NCBI RefSeq assembly: GCF_002222615.2
Contig: NZ_CP022412.2
Location: forward strand, 868,001-932,000
Direction: 5' to 3'
From: Bacteroides caccae
GTDB lineage: Bacteria > Bacteroidota > Bacteroidia > Bacteroidales > Bacteroidaceae
Length of the DNA: 64,000 nt
Below, piece by piece: positions 44,347 to 54,800 of this stretch. Position 1 is the stretch's first letter; every line of letters starts with the position of its first letter. The notes beneath the pieces are model-generated. The model searched no databases. It had not been told where the DNA came from and saw only the letters and a program-made list of their open reading frames with translations. Position numbers and translations under genes: made by a program.

Positions 44347-45885
44347 ATGAAGAACTTTGATTTATGGATGAGTATCAGCGGCTCTTTGTTGATCGCAGCG
44401 CCGATTCAGGCACAGAAGAAAGCAAAAGAAAAACAACCTAACGTAATCTTTATTATTGCTGATGATTTAGGCTATGGAGATATGAGTTGTTATGGTGCCC
44501 ATCGCGTTCAGACTCCTCATGTAGATGCATTAGCCAGTAGTGGTATTCGTTTTACGGATGCGCATGCGGTAGCTTCAACGAGTACACCGTCACGTTATTC
44601 TTTATTCACCGGACATTATGCCTGGCGTAGAAATGATACGGGAATTGCCCGTGGTGATGCAGGTATGGTTATCCGGCCGGAGCAAACTACGATTGCAGAT
44701 ATGTTTAAGTCTGCCGGATATACGACCGGAGCTATCGGGAAGTGGCATTTAGGCTTGGGGGATAAAACGGGTACGCAGGATTGGAACAAGAAAGTTAGTC
44801 CGGGGCCGGAAGATTTGGGATTTGACTACTCTTGCCTAATGGCTGCTACCGGTGACCGCGTGCCTTGTGTATGGATGGAAAATCAACAGGTGCTTAATTA
44901 TGATCCATCGGCTCCTATTGAAGTAAGTTATACAAAGCCTTTTCCCGGCGAACCTACCGGAAAGAATAATCCGGAGTTATTGACAAATTTGAAACCGTCT
45001 CCGAATCATGGTCATAATCAGGCTATCGTTAATGGAATTTCCCGTATCGGATATATGAAGGGAGGAGGTAAAGCACTTTGGAAGGATGAAGACATTGCTG
45101 ATACGATAATTGCGAAAACGGTAGGTTTTATCGAAAGAAATAGTGATAAACCTTTCTTCCTGTATGTAGGAACCAATGATGTGCATGTCCCTCGTTTTCC
45201 GCATCCTCGTTTTGTAGGCAAAAGCGGAATGGGGTATCGGGGAGATGCCATTCTTCAGTTTGATTATACGGTAGGTAAGATTCTGGAGGCATTAGAGAAA
45301 CAGGGATTGCGGGAAAATACTTTAATTGTATTGAGTAGTGATAATGGTCCGGTGGTGGATGATGGCTATCAGGATCAGGCGGTAGAACTGTTGGGCGACC
45401 ATCGTCCTTGGGGAAACCTGCGTGGAGGTAAATATAGTAATTTTGAAGCAGGTACTCGCGTTCCGTTTATTGTCAGCTGGCCTGATAAGGTGAAAAAAGG
45501 TAAAACTTCGGATGCTTTGGTGTCTCAGATTGATTTATTTGCTTCAATGGCTGAATTGGTGGGACAAGAGATGCAGTCGGGTGCCGGAGTAGACAGTCAG
45601 AATCAGTTGAAAGCCTTTTTGGGAACTGATCGTAAGGGACGTGATTATGTGATCGAAGCTTCTGGTTCTTTGTCTGTTTCAGACGGAGCCTGGAAATATA
45701 TTACTCCGAATAAAGGGGCAGCTTTTATGAAACTGACAAGGACTGAGACTGGTAATGCTCCGGTAGATCAACTATACAATCTGAAAAAGGACAGAGGTGA
45801 GAAAGAAAATCTGGCTGAAAAATATCCGGAGAAGGTGAAAGCTATGAAAGCCATATTGGAACGGGAAAAAGCGAATACTAAGTAA
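44347..45885 (+). CDS. S1-family sulfatase 3 (serine-type)
   Basis: A 512-residue exported sulfatase: IADDLGYGDMSCYG near the start, maturation motif STPSR (S79-R83, followed by YSLFTGHYAWR), GKWHLGLG and LSSDNGPVVDDGY. It is a close paralogue of the fifth sulfatase (50047). Both share the insert DRVPCV...N/NNKV and FPGEPTGK-NPELL. The two probably act on related linkages. The subfamily resembles the galactose/GalNAc-sulfatase groups of Bacteroides, a low-confidence remark. No odd residues are seen in the active-site motifs. Confidence 0.92.
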   Translation: MKNFDLWMSISGSLLIAAPIQAQKKAKEKQPNVIFIIADDLGYGDMSCYGAHRVQTPHVDALASSGIRFTDAHAVASTSTPSRYSLFTGHYAWRRNDTGIARGDAGMVIRPEQTTIADMFKSAGYTTGAIGKWHLGLGDKTGTQDWNKKVSPGPEDLGFDYSCLMAATGDRVPCVWMENQQVLNYDPSAPIEVSYTKPFPGEPTGKNNPELLTNLKPSPNHGHNQAIVNGISRIGYMKGGGKALWKDEDIADTIIAKTVGFIERNSDKPFFLYVGTNDVHVPRFPHPRFVGKSGMGYRGDAILQFDYTVGKILEALEKQGLRENTLIVLSSDNGPVVDDGYQDQAVELLGDHRPWGNLRGGKYSNFEAGTRVPFIVSWPDKVKKGKTSDALVSQIDLFASMAELVGQEMQSGAGVDSQNQLKAFLGTDRKGRDYVIEASGSLSVSDGAWKYITPNKGAAFMKLTRTETGNAPVDQLYNLKKDRGEKENLAEKYPEKVKAMKAILEREKANTK

Positions 45886-45959
45886 GATAGGATATTCGGA
45901 TGTTTAGGGATATGGCAAGGTGTAGGTAGAGAACCGAATTTTAATCATTGAATGTAATT

Positions 45960-47465
45960 ATGTTTTTATTAAATCTTTTAGTAGCAGCCTCGGGAACGGT
46001 AGCAGGTTATCAGGAACGTCCTAATATTATTGTTTTTCTGGTAGATGATATGGGACTTATGGATACTTCCGTTCCTTTTCTGACAGACGGGAGCGGAAAT
46101 CGGGTGAGGCATTCTTTAAATAATTGGTATCATACTCCCAACATGGAGAGGATGGCCGAACAAGGGATTTGCTTTTCTACTTTTTATGCGCAAAGTGTGA
46201 GTTCCCCTTCCAGAGCCTCATTGTTGACGGGGCAAAACGCAACAAGACATCGCACTACGAACTGGATTAATGCGGAAAGTAATAACCGTACTCCTTTCGG
46301 CCCTCCTGATTGGAATTGGAAAGGGCTGACGAAGGATATTCCGACCATGCCGAAAGTTCTGCAACAGGCTGGATATAAGACGATTCATATAGGAAAAGCT
46401 CACTTCGGCTGTATGGATAGCGAGGGTGAAAATCCGTTGAATCTTGGTTTTGATGTCAACATTGCGGGGTCGGGAATAGGACATCCCGGCAGTTATTATG
46501 GTGAGTGGGGATACGGTCATATTAAAGGTTCGAAAGCCAGAGCAGTACCCGATCTGGAGAAATATCATGGTACGGATACTTTCCTGAGCGAAGCCCTGAC
46601 GATAGAGGCTAACCGTGAGATAGCTAAAGCTGTGGAAGAAAAGCGTCCTTTTTATTTGAATATGGCTCATTATGCTGTCCATGCACCTTTCCAGGCCGAC
46701 AAACGTTTTCTGTCCCGTTATACAGACCCAAATAAGAAGGAACAGGCCAAGGCCTTTGCTACATTGATAGAAGGCATGGATAAGTCTTTGGGGGACATCA
46801 TGGACCAACTTGAAAAATTGGGAATTGCGGAAAACACTTTGATTTTCTTTTTGGGAGATAACGGTGGAGACGCACCTTTAGGAGAAGAACGGGGATATGG
46901 TTCTTCCGCGCCATTGAGAGGAAAAAAGGGTACGGAGTTTGAAGGTGGTATGCGTGTGCCTTTTATTGTGAGTTGGGCAAAGCCCCGGAAAGGTAATAAA
47001 TTTCAGAAGCGGTTACCTATTGAAGCCGGAGGTATGCAAAGCCAACTGGGAACGATCATGGATATTTATCCGACAGTTTTATCGGTAGCCGGATGTAAAC
47101 TGCCTGCCGATTATGTAATAGACGGATTCGATCTAAAGAAGCAGCTAAGTGGAAAAGTCAATAGAAAACGTCTTGAAACGTTCCTTATGCACTTCCCTCA
47201 CGCTCATCGCGGCAATTACTTCACAGTATATCGCGAGGGAGATTGGAAGCTGATTTACTATTATTCGCCGGAGACTCCGAAGCAACCGAAAGCGGTACTT
47301 TATAATCTGAAAGAGGATCAGGAAGAGAAAAAAGAACTTTCTTCTGTATTTCCTGATAAATGTAGGGAGATGATTCGTAATATGTCGTCTCGGTTGGAAA
47401 AAGAAGGCGCTCTTTATCCTATTGATAAACAAGGAAATGAGCTGAAACCTTTTGTTTATTTTTAA
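45960..47465 (+). CDS. S1-family sulfatase 4 (serine-type)
   Basis: A 501-residue protein. I use the ATG at 45960, which gives a short signal peptide (MFLLNLLVAASGTVAGY). A TTG 12 bases upstream is the alternative. It has VDDMGLMDTS for metal binding, the maturation motif SSPSR (S81-R85, followed by ASLLTGQ), GKAHFG in place of the usual GKWHLG, and FLGDNGGDAP. The Trp-to-Ala change in GKAHFG and the aromatic-rich insert NRTPFGPPDWNWKG set it apart from the other four. Substrate unknown. Confidence 0.9.
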   Translation: MFLLNLLVAASGTVAGYQERPNIIVFLVDDMGLMDTSVPFLTDGSGNRVRHSLNNWYHTPNMERMAEQGICFSTFYAQSVSSPSRASLLTGQNATRHRTTNWINAESNNRTPFGPPDWNWKGLTKDIPTMPKVLQQAGYKTIHIGKAHFGCMDSEGENPLNLGFDVNIAGSGIGHPGSYYGEWGYGHIKGSKARAVPDLEKYHGTDTFLSEALTIEANREIAKAVEEKRPFYLNMAHYAVHAPFQADKRFLSRYTDPNKKEQAKAFATLIEGMDKSLGDIMDQLEKLGIAENTLIFFLGDNGGDAPLGEERGYGSSAPLRGKKGTEFEGGMRVPFIVSWAKPRKGNKFQKRLPIEAGGMQSQLGTIMDIYPTVLSVAGCKLPADYVIDGFDLKKQLSGKVNRKRLETFLMHFPHAHRGNYFTVYREGDWKLIYYYSPETPKQPKAVLYNLKEDQEEKKELSSVFPDKCREMIRNMSSRLEKEGALYPIDKQGNELKPFVYF

Positions 47466-47508
47466 GATTCTCTTTTGTTTACCTCTAATTTTAAGTAAGT
47501 GAAAAATA

Positions 47509-49794
47509 ATGAGTTATCGAAAGTTGTTGTTTGCTATATTGTTTCTATTGACTATTGATTCATATGCTTCGGTAGTAACTGTTTCTACTCATGTGCATGA
47601 TATGGAATTTCGAGACTTGGCAAGAAAATGGGATGAAGCAATACCGCTAGGAAATGCGACTATTGGTTCTTTAATCTGGCAAAAAGGAGAACGTTTGCGT
47701 ATGTCCATAGATCGCAGTGATTTGTGGGACTTGCGGCATTCTAAAGAATTAGAAGGAGAAGGCTTCTCTTTTCATTGGTTGTACGAACAGCTTCAAAAAG
47801 GAGATTATACACCGGTACAGAGGCGGTTTGATAATCCATATAACGCTTATCCCGGCCCTTCAAAAATTCCGGGTGCGGGTTTGGAGTTTCCAATAGAACA
47901 TTTTGGAGAGGTTGAAAAAGTGCATTTATATCAACGACAAGCTGTATGTGAAGTTGTATGGAAATCAGGAGTATCCTTACGCTGTTTTGTCCATGCCCAA
48001 AAACCTGTGGGTTGGTTTATATTTGAAGGGGTAGAAGCTGATTTTGAGCCATTATTAATTCCTCCTTCTTATAATGAAGAAGTAAGACATACCGCTGAAG
48101 ATCATAGTCAACATAGTCTGTTCCGACTCGGATATGAACAAGGAAAAGTTGAACGGACATTATCCGATAAATTTGTTTATAATCAACCTGGTTGGGGGGA
48201 TTTTTCTTATTCGGTTGCAGTAAAATGGAAGCGGTTTGGAGAAAAAATAATAGGTGTATGGAGTGTTACCTCTTCTCTTGTAAAAGAAGAAGCATCACAA
48301 ATTGTGGATGAGGCTATGAATGCCGGAATAGAGGCTTATTATCAGACTCACCAAAATTGGTGGAATATATTTTATAGCCGTTCGTCTGTCACATTGCCGG
48401 ACAAGGTGATAGAAAAGCAATATTACAATGAAATTTATAAAATGGGGAGTATCTCTAGAAAAGACTCGTATCCGATATCTTTACAGTCTGTGTGGACAGC
48501 TGACAATGGGCAATTACCTCCTTGGAAAGGTGATTATCATCACGATTTGAATACACAATTGAGTTACTGGCCTTTTTATACTGGCAATTATCTGGAAGAA
48601 AGTTACGGATATTTACATACTTTGTGGAATCAACTGAAGGAAAATAAGAGATATACGAGAACCTATTTTGGAACTGAGGGGTTGAATGTTCCGGGAGTTT
48701 GTACTTTACTGGGACAACCGATGGGAGGATGGTGTCAATATTCATTAGGCCCAACTGTTTCCGCATGGCTTTCCCAGCATTTTTATTTATACTGGAAATA
48801 TTCACAGGACCGTCAATTTTTAATAGACAGGTGTTATCCCTATTTGAAAGAAGTTGCTACTTATTTGGAGCAGTTTACTATAGTGAAAGATGGGATAAGA
48901 AGTTTACCTTTAAGTTCATCTCCGGAATTTAAAGATAATAGTATGGATGCTTGGTTTAGAGAGATGACGAATTTTGACCGTGCATTGGTTCGTTTTGCTT
49001 TTCGTGCAGCAGCTGAATTGGCTAGGGAATTAGGGCGGAAAGATGAAGCTGATCATTGGGAGAAACTGGAGGAAGAATTACCTGATTTTATTCTTGATGC
49101 TCAAGGGGGATTGTCTATTGCTGTAGGGCATCCATACGAACATTCTCATAGACATTTTTCTCATTTATTAGCAATTCATCCGTTAGGATTGCTTGATAAA
49201 TCTTATGGAAAAAGCGATTCTCAAATTATTGATGCTAGTTTGAATACATTAGATAAATACGGGCCTGGCGGTTGGACCGGGTATTCGTATAGTTGGTTGG
49301 CAAATTTAAAGGCACGGGCTTTTGATGGCAACGGAGCTGCTAAGGCCTTACGTATATTTGCGGAGTGTTTTTGTTTAAGAAATGGTTTTCATGCAAATGG
49401 AGATCAAAGTAGAAGTGGTAAGTCCGGATTTACTTATCGTCCATTTACATTAGAAGGGAATATGGCTTTTGCCTCCGGAGTTCAGGAGATGTTATTACAA
49501 AGTCACAGTGGAGTTATTCGTGTTTTTCCTGCTATTCCGTCCGATTGGAAAGATGTTTCGTTTGATAAGCTACGTGCCATAGGAGCCTTTGTTGTAAGTG
49601 CCAGTTTAGAAAACGGAGATGTTTCTTTGGTTAAAGTTGTTTCTGAGAAAGGAGGCTTGTTGCGTTTGGTCAATCCTTTTAAAGGAAAATTCAGGATTGC
49701 TGGGAAAAAGAAGAAGATTACTGAAAAGAATGGAGTTCTTGAGTTAAAAACACGGGCGGGTGAAGAAATAACGTTAGAAAGAATTGGTTTGTGA
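47509..49794 (+). CDS. GH95-like glycosidase (alpha-L-fucosidase family)
   Basis: A 761-residue exported protein with signal peptide (to SYA). It has the GH95 layout: an N-terminal beta-sandwich (WDEAIPLGNATIGSLIW), a linker, an (alpha/alpha)6 barrel (PPWKGDYHHDLNTQLSYWP; TLEGNMAFASGVQEMLLQS) and a C-terminal beta domain. Canonical GH95 fucosidases have two asparagines in an N-x-N-T-E motif next to NYWP. Here the segment reads D-L-N-T-Q, so one Asn is Asp. Inverting alpha-L-fucosidase or alpha-L-galactosidase activity is expected from the family. Fucose is a usual mucin cap. The specificity is uncertain. Confidence 0.8.
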   Translation: MSYRKLLFAILFLLTIDSYASVVTVSTHVHDMEFRDLARKWDEAIPLGNATIGSLIWQKGERLRMSIDRSDLWDLRHSKELEGEGFSFHWLYEQLQKGDYTPVQRRFDNPYNAYPGPSKIPGAGLEFPIEHFGEVEKVHLYQRQAVCEVVWKSGVSLRCFVHAQKPVGWFIFEGVEADFEPLLIPPSYNEEVRHTAEDHSQHSLFRLGYEQGKVERTLSDKFVYNQPGWGDFSYSVAVKWKRFGEKIIGVWSVTSSLVKEEASQIVDEAMNAGIEAYYQTHQNWWNIFYSRSSVTLPDKVIEKQYYNEIYKMGSISRKDSYPISLQSVWTADNGQLPPWKGDYHHDLNTQLSYWPFYTGNYLEESYGYLHTLWNQLKENKRYTRTYFGTEGLNVPGVCTLLGQPMGGWCQYSLGPTVSAWLSQHFYLYWKYSQDRQFLIDRCYPYLKEVATYLEQFTIVKDGIRSLPLSSSPEFKDNSMDAWFREMTNFDRALVRFAFRAAAELARELGRKDEADHWEKLEEELPDFILDAQGGLSIAVGHPYEHSHRHFSHLLAIHPLGLLDKSYGKSDSQIIDASLNTLDKYGPGGWTGYSYSWLANLKARAFDGNGAAKALRIFAECFCLRNGFHANGDQSRSGKSGFTYRPFTLEGNMAFASGVQEMLLQSHSGVIRVFPAIPSDWKDVSFDKLRAIGAFVVSASLENGDVSLVKVVSEKGGLLRLVNPFKGKFRIAGKKKKITEKNGVLELKTRAGEEITLERIGL

Positions 49795-49815
49795 AGGCTT
49801 TAATTTGAGGAATGC

Positions 49816-50032
49816 ATGAAAAGAAGCTATAATATTAAAAGAACATCATTTGTATGTGTTGCTCTTTTGTTAGTAGCTTTGCCGGGTGTGGCAGAGAAGA
49901 AAAGAGAAGCAAGAGGCATATCTCAATGTTGTCGGAGATTATTTTAATGACTACAAAGAGGAAAAAATAGTAAATGAGAAATATCCGGAGGTCTTGCAGA
50001 GACTGAAAAACAACTTGAAAACATTTAAATAA
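49816..50032 (+). pseudogene. Remnant of an exported protein gene, probably a sulfatase
   Basis: An ATG at 49816 opens a good signal peptide (MKRSYNIKRTSFVCVALLLVALPGVAE) but hits a stop at 49945 after 43 codons. In the +1 frame the sequence continues as a plausible C-terminal tail ending EKYPEVLQRLKNNLKTFK, stop at 50030. The EKYP-V pattern near the C-terminus is also seen in the sulfatases on either side (EKYPEKVKAMK; DKYPKKVKELT). The simplest reading is a sulfatase gene with its whole catalytic part deleted. A small unrelated gene cannot be excluded. Confidence 0.55.
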
Positions 50033-50046
50033 CTACATAAATAAAT

Positions 50047-51561
50047 ATGAAAAACTTGAATTTGACTTTTTATGCGTTCGCAGGCATTTCTTCGATGCCT
50101 GTTACTCTGTTGGCCGGACAGTTTCAACCGGAGAAGAAATCTATAGATAAACAACACCCCAATATAGTACTTATTGTTGCTGACGATCTGGGTTACGGAG
50201 ATTTGAGTTGCTATGGGGCTGATGCAATACAAACTCCCGGTATGGACCGTATTGCTAATGAGGGTATTCGTTTTACTCAAGGATTTTGTACGGCGGCTAC
50301 TTCTACCCCCAGTCGTTATTCGGTAATGACAGGCAGGTATCCCTGGACAAATCCGGATGCAAAGATATTGCCGGGGAATGCAAAGTTGATTATTGATACA
50401 GAGGCAATTACTTTGCCTAAGGTAATGAAACAGGCCGGATACATAACCGGTTCCGTAGGAAAATGGCATATCGGACTGGGGGATGGTAATGTGGACTGGA
50501 ATAAAAGAGTATATCCGGGAGCTTCTGAGATTGGATATGATTATTCGTTTATTCAGGCAGCTACGAATGATCGGGTGCCTTGCGTTTTTTTAGAGAATAA
50601 TAAAGTGATAGGGCTTGAGGCGGAAGACCCGCTTTATGTTGACTATCGGAAAAATTTTCCTGGAGAGCCTACGGGGAAAGATAATCCGGAATTATTAAGA
50701 ATGCATCCCAGTGTCGGGCATGCCGGTTCGATAGTGAATGGAGTGCCCCGTATTGGTTTCCAAAAAGGGGGAAAGGCAGCACAATGGCGGGATGAGGATA
50801 TGGCACAGTTATTTCTTCAAAAAGCGAAGCAATTTGTCGTAGATAATAAAGAGCGTCCTTTTTTTCTTTATTATGGCCTGCATCAGCCGCATGTGCCTAG
50901 AGTACCTAATGAACGTTTTATTGGCAAGTCGGGTATGGGGCCTCGCGGAGATGTTATTCTCGAAGCTGATTGGTGTGTTGATGAGTTTTTGAAAGAACTG
51001 GACCGGTTGGGACTGGCAGAAAATACGATTGTAATATTGACGAGCGATAACGGTCCTGTGTTGGATGATGGATATAAGGACCAAGCAGTAGAGTTGGTTG
51101 GTAAGCACCGTCCGGCAGGCCCTCTTCGCGGTTGGAAGACGACGATGTATGACGGAGGAGTACGTGTGCCGTTTATGTTGCGCTGGCCCGCTATGGTAAA
51201 ACCAGGAGTATCCGACGCTTTTGTTTGTCAGATGGATCTGTTGGCTTCATTTGCCGGACTGTTGGGACAAACTTATCCGGATAAACTTGATAGTCGGAAC
51301 ACCTTGAAGGCTTTTCTGGGTAAAAGTAAAAAGGGTCGGGAAGAATTGGTAATTGAAGGTATGTTCAATTATGCCTATCGAAAAGGAGATTGGGCGTTAA
51401 TACCTCCTTATCGTAAACAGACGGAATATCAACTTTATAATTTAAAAGAAGATATCGGGCAGAAGCATAACTTGGCTGATAAATATCCGAAAAAGGTAAA
51501 AGAGCTTACTGATGAGTTTGAAGCGCTGAAGCTGAGTACGGGTAAAAAAACTAGATTTTAA
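50047..51561 (+). CDS. S1-family sulfatase 5 (serine-type)
   Basis: A 504-residue exported sulfatase. It has VADDLGYGDLSCYG for metal binding, the maturation motif STPSR (S86-R90, followed by YSVMTGRYPW), GKWHIGLG and LTSDNGPVLDDGY. It is a paralogue of sulfatase 3 over its whole length, so one arose by duplication within or into this locus. It follows the sulfatase remnant after 14 bases. It is the last plus-strand gene before a 302-base gap. Confidence 0.92.
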   Translation: MKNLNLTFYAFAGISSMPVTLLAGQFQPEKKSIDKQHPNIVLIVADDLGYGDLSCYGADAIQTPGMDRIANEGIRFTQGFCTAATSTPSRYSVMTGRYPWTNPDAKILPGNAKLIIDTEAITLPKVMKQAGYITGSVGKWHIGLGDGNVDWNKRVYPGASEIGYDYSFIQAATNDRVPCVFLENNKVIGLEAEDPLYVDYRKNFPGEPTGKDNPELLRMHPSVGHAGSIVNGVPRIGFQKGGKAAQWRDEDMAQLFLQKAKQFVVDNKERPFFLYYGLHQPHVPRVPNERFIGKSGMGPRGDVILEADWCVDEFLKELDRLGLAENTIVILTSDNGPVLDDGYKDQAVELVGKHRPAGPLRGWKTTMYDGGVRVPFMLRWPAMVKPGVSDAFVCQMDLLASFAGLLGQTYPDKLDSRNTLKAFLGKSKKGREELVIEGMFNYAYRKGDWALIPPYRKQTEYQLYNLKEDIGQKHNLADKYPKKVKELTDEFEALKLSTGKKTRF

Positions 51562-51863
51562 TCGTTGAATATAAGTATGCTTTGATAAAAGATAAATAAG
51601 CTGAATCTTTATGTTTTTCTCTAAGTCGGTTCCTTTTTTGTATACCATTGTTTTCTTTGTTTAAGTTGGGCAAATAGTGAAAAAAAGTAATAAGAACAAA
51701 GAATATTTAAAAAAACGCCTTTTTGAATAGGGGTACAATGAACTGGTGTGTATTTATTATACATTAGCGAAATATTTCCGTAAATAAAGCGGAAGTATTG
51801 GAAAAACAAAAGTTGAGATAGAAATAAAAAGCAGTCTTATGTCTAATTCTAAATAAGTAAAAC
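51562..51863 (+). other. Intergenic region before the multidomain GH31 gene
   Basis: A 302-base gap without a gene. It is AT-rich. The only structure recognised is the class 1 ECF promoter-like sequence at 51730-51756. No clear terminator for the sulfatase operon was found here. Confidence 0.6.
51730..51756 (+). promoter_or_regulatory. Candidate ECF promoter, class 1, before the multidomain GH31 gene
   Basis: GGGG (51730-51733), 13 bases, TGTGTATTTA (51747-51756). Identical 10-base downstream box and spacing to the site before the locus B FecR gene (9963-9989), some 42 kb away. It is 107 bases upstream of the GH31 start. It suggests control by the locus B sigma. Confidence 0.5.
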
Positions 51864-54800
51864 ATGATTAAAAACCACTCTTTCTGTTTGCGAAAACTTA
51901 GATTTATCGCAGTGTTTTTACTCTTTTATCCGATTTCACTTCTTTCCATACAAGCATCTGAAAAGTCCGATATGAGTAATGTCGTTTCGAACACGGCTCA
52001 ACAGACCTCGGGTATTCTTAGTGTGAAGAAAGTAAATCCGACAACAGTCGATGTGTTATTCTCCAATAATCAGCGGAGGACAATTGATTTTTACGGAGAG
52101 AATATCTTCCGTGTATTTCAGGATAATTCGGGAGGAATCATCCGTGACCCGGAAGCAAAACCTGAGGCACAGATACTTGTAGACCAGCCTCGTCGTCAAG
52201 TATCCAATCTGGCAATAGATGAAAAGGACGGCATTATAACATTGGCTACCGGAAAAGTCCGGGTCGAACTGAATAAACAGACAGGGCTGATGAAGGTCAT
52301 CAATCTGGGAACAAATGCCTGTGTCATTGATGAAACTGCTCCTGTGGTATTCGAACCGAAGAAAGTAACTGTTACTTTGAAAGAGCAGCCGGATGAGTAC
52401 TTCTATGGTGGCGGCGTACAGAACGGACGCTTCTCTCATAAAGGCAAAGTCATTGCTATCGAGAATCAGAATAGCTGGACCGACGGCGGCGTAGCATCCC
52501 CTACCCCTTTCTATTGGTCGACAAACGGCTACGGAATGATGTGGTATACATTTAAAAAAGGTGAGTATGACTTTGGCGCAACGGAAAAAAATGTTGTGAA
52601 ACTATCTCACAATTCTTCCTACCTTGATATTTTTTATATGGTTAACGATGGAGCCGTTGCGTTGCTGAACGACTTCTATCAACTGACGGGAAATCCTGTT
52701 TTACTCCCCAAATTTGGTTTTTACGAAGGACATTTGAATGCCTACAACCGTGACTATTGGAAAGAAGATGAAAAAGGAATTCTTTTTGAAGATGGAAAAC
52801 GCTACAAAGAAAGTCAGAAAGACAATGGTGGTATCAAAGAATCTCTGAACGGTGAAAAGAACAACTATCAGTTCTCCGCTCGTGCAGTGATCGACCGCTA
52901 TAAGAGCCATGACATGCCCCTCGGCTGGCTGCTTCCCAACGACGGTTACGGTGCAGGATACGGACAGACCGAAACGCTGGACGGTAACATTGCCAACTTG
53001 AAAAGTCTGGGAGATTATGCCCGTCAAAACGGAGTGGAGATCGGACTTTGGACACAGTCAGACTTGCATCCGAAGGAAGGCGTAAGTGCTTTGCTGCAAC
53101 GTGATATTGTGAAAGAGGTTCGTGATGCAGGCGTGCGTGTACTGAAAACAGACGTAGCGTGGGTAGGTGCCGGATACTCCTTCGGGTTGAACGGTGTGGC
53201 TGACGTAGGCCGTATTATGCCTTACTATGGAAATGATGCACGTCCTTTCATTATCTCTTTGGACGGTTGGGCAGGCACACAACGTTATGCCGGAATTTGG
53301 TCGGGCGACCAGACAGGCGGTGTGTGGGAATATATTCGTTTCCATATCCCTACTTATATAGGCTCCGGCCTTTCCGGTCAACCGAATATTTGTTCGGACA
53401 TGGACGGAATCTTCGGTGGCAAGAATGAAACAGTCAATATACGTGATTTTCAATGGAAAACATTTAGTCCGATGCAATTGAATATGGACGGCTGGGGCGC
53501 CAATGAGAAGTACCCCCATGCTTTAGGCGAACCGGCCACATCCATAAACCGGATGTTCTTGAAGTTGAAATCCGAATTGATGCCTTACACATATAGTTTT
53601 GCCAAAGAGGCGGTAGACGGAATGCCTCTTATCCGTGCGATGTTCCTGGATTATCCCAGTGCTTATACGCATGGAACGGCTACCCAGTACCAGTATATGT
53701 ATGGTACGGATTTCCTTGTAGCTCCCGTTTATCAGAAAACCCAGGCTGATGAGAAAGGCAATGATATCCGCGACGGTATTTATCTGCCCGCCGGCTCCTG
53801 GATTGATTATTTCAGTGGCGAGAAGTACGAAGGTAACTGTATTCTCAACAACTTCGATACTCCTATCTGGAAACTTCCCGTATTTGTGAAGAATGGCTCT
53901 ATCATTCCGATGACCAACCCTCATAATAACGTTAGCGAGATAGACAAGTCTCTGCGTATTTATGAGTTCTACCCGAACGGGCACACTGAAACCATAGAGT
54001 ATGATGATGACGGTGTAACGGAAGCTTACCGCCGGAATAAATCAGTATCTACCCTGATTGAATCGGACGTAAACGACAAGAAGAACCGTCTTACTATCAC
54101 CATTCATCCGACAGCCGGAAACTTTGACGGTTTTGTGAAGGATAAAAAGACGGAATTGCGTATCAATGTTACCGAAAAACCGAAGAAACTTGTCGCTAAG
54201 GTGAACAAGAAAACGGTGAAACTTATGGAAGTAACTACGGCCGAAGATTTCCTGAAAGGCGAGAACGTCTACTGGTATGAAGCTACTCCCAACCTGAATA
54301 AATTCGCTACTAAAGGCAGTGAATTTGAGAAAGTGGTCATTACAAAGAATCCGCAACTACGCGTTAAACTGGCTTCTGCCGACATTACGGTCAGTCAGGT
54401 TGTGCTGAACGTAGACGGTTTCCGTTTTGCGCCTGCCGATCGTTACCGTGTGACTACCGGTACTTTGACCATGCCGCAGAATGCACAAGTGACCGAAGAA
54501 AACCGCGAAGCATACACCTTGAAACCGACATGGGATAAGGTCGCTAATGCAGATTTCTATGAAATCGAATTCGACGGTATGCTTTATACGACTATCCGCA
54601 ATACTTATTTATTGTTTGAAGGGCTGAATGCAGAAACTCCGTACTCTTTCAAAGTACGTGCTGTCAATAAAGACGGCGTTTCCGACTGGGCAACTATTCA
54701 GGTAACGACGAAGGCCAATCCGTTGGAATTTGCTATTCACGGAATCGAAGGTGAATCAACTGCCGCTTCTCAGGGAGGATTCGGAGTGAACCGTTTGTTC

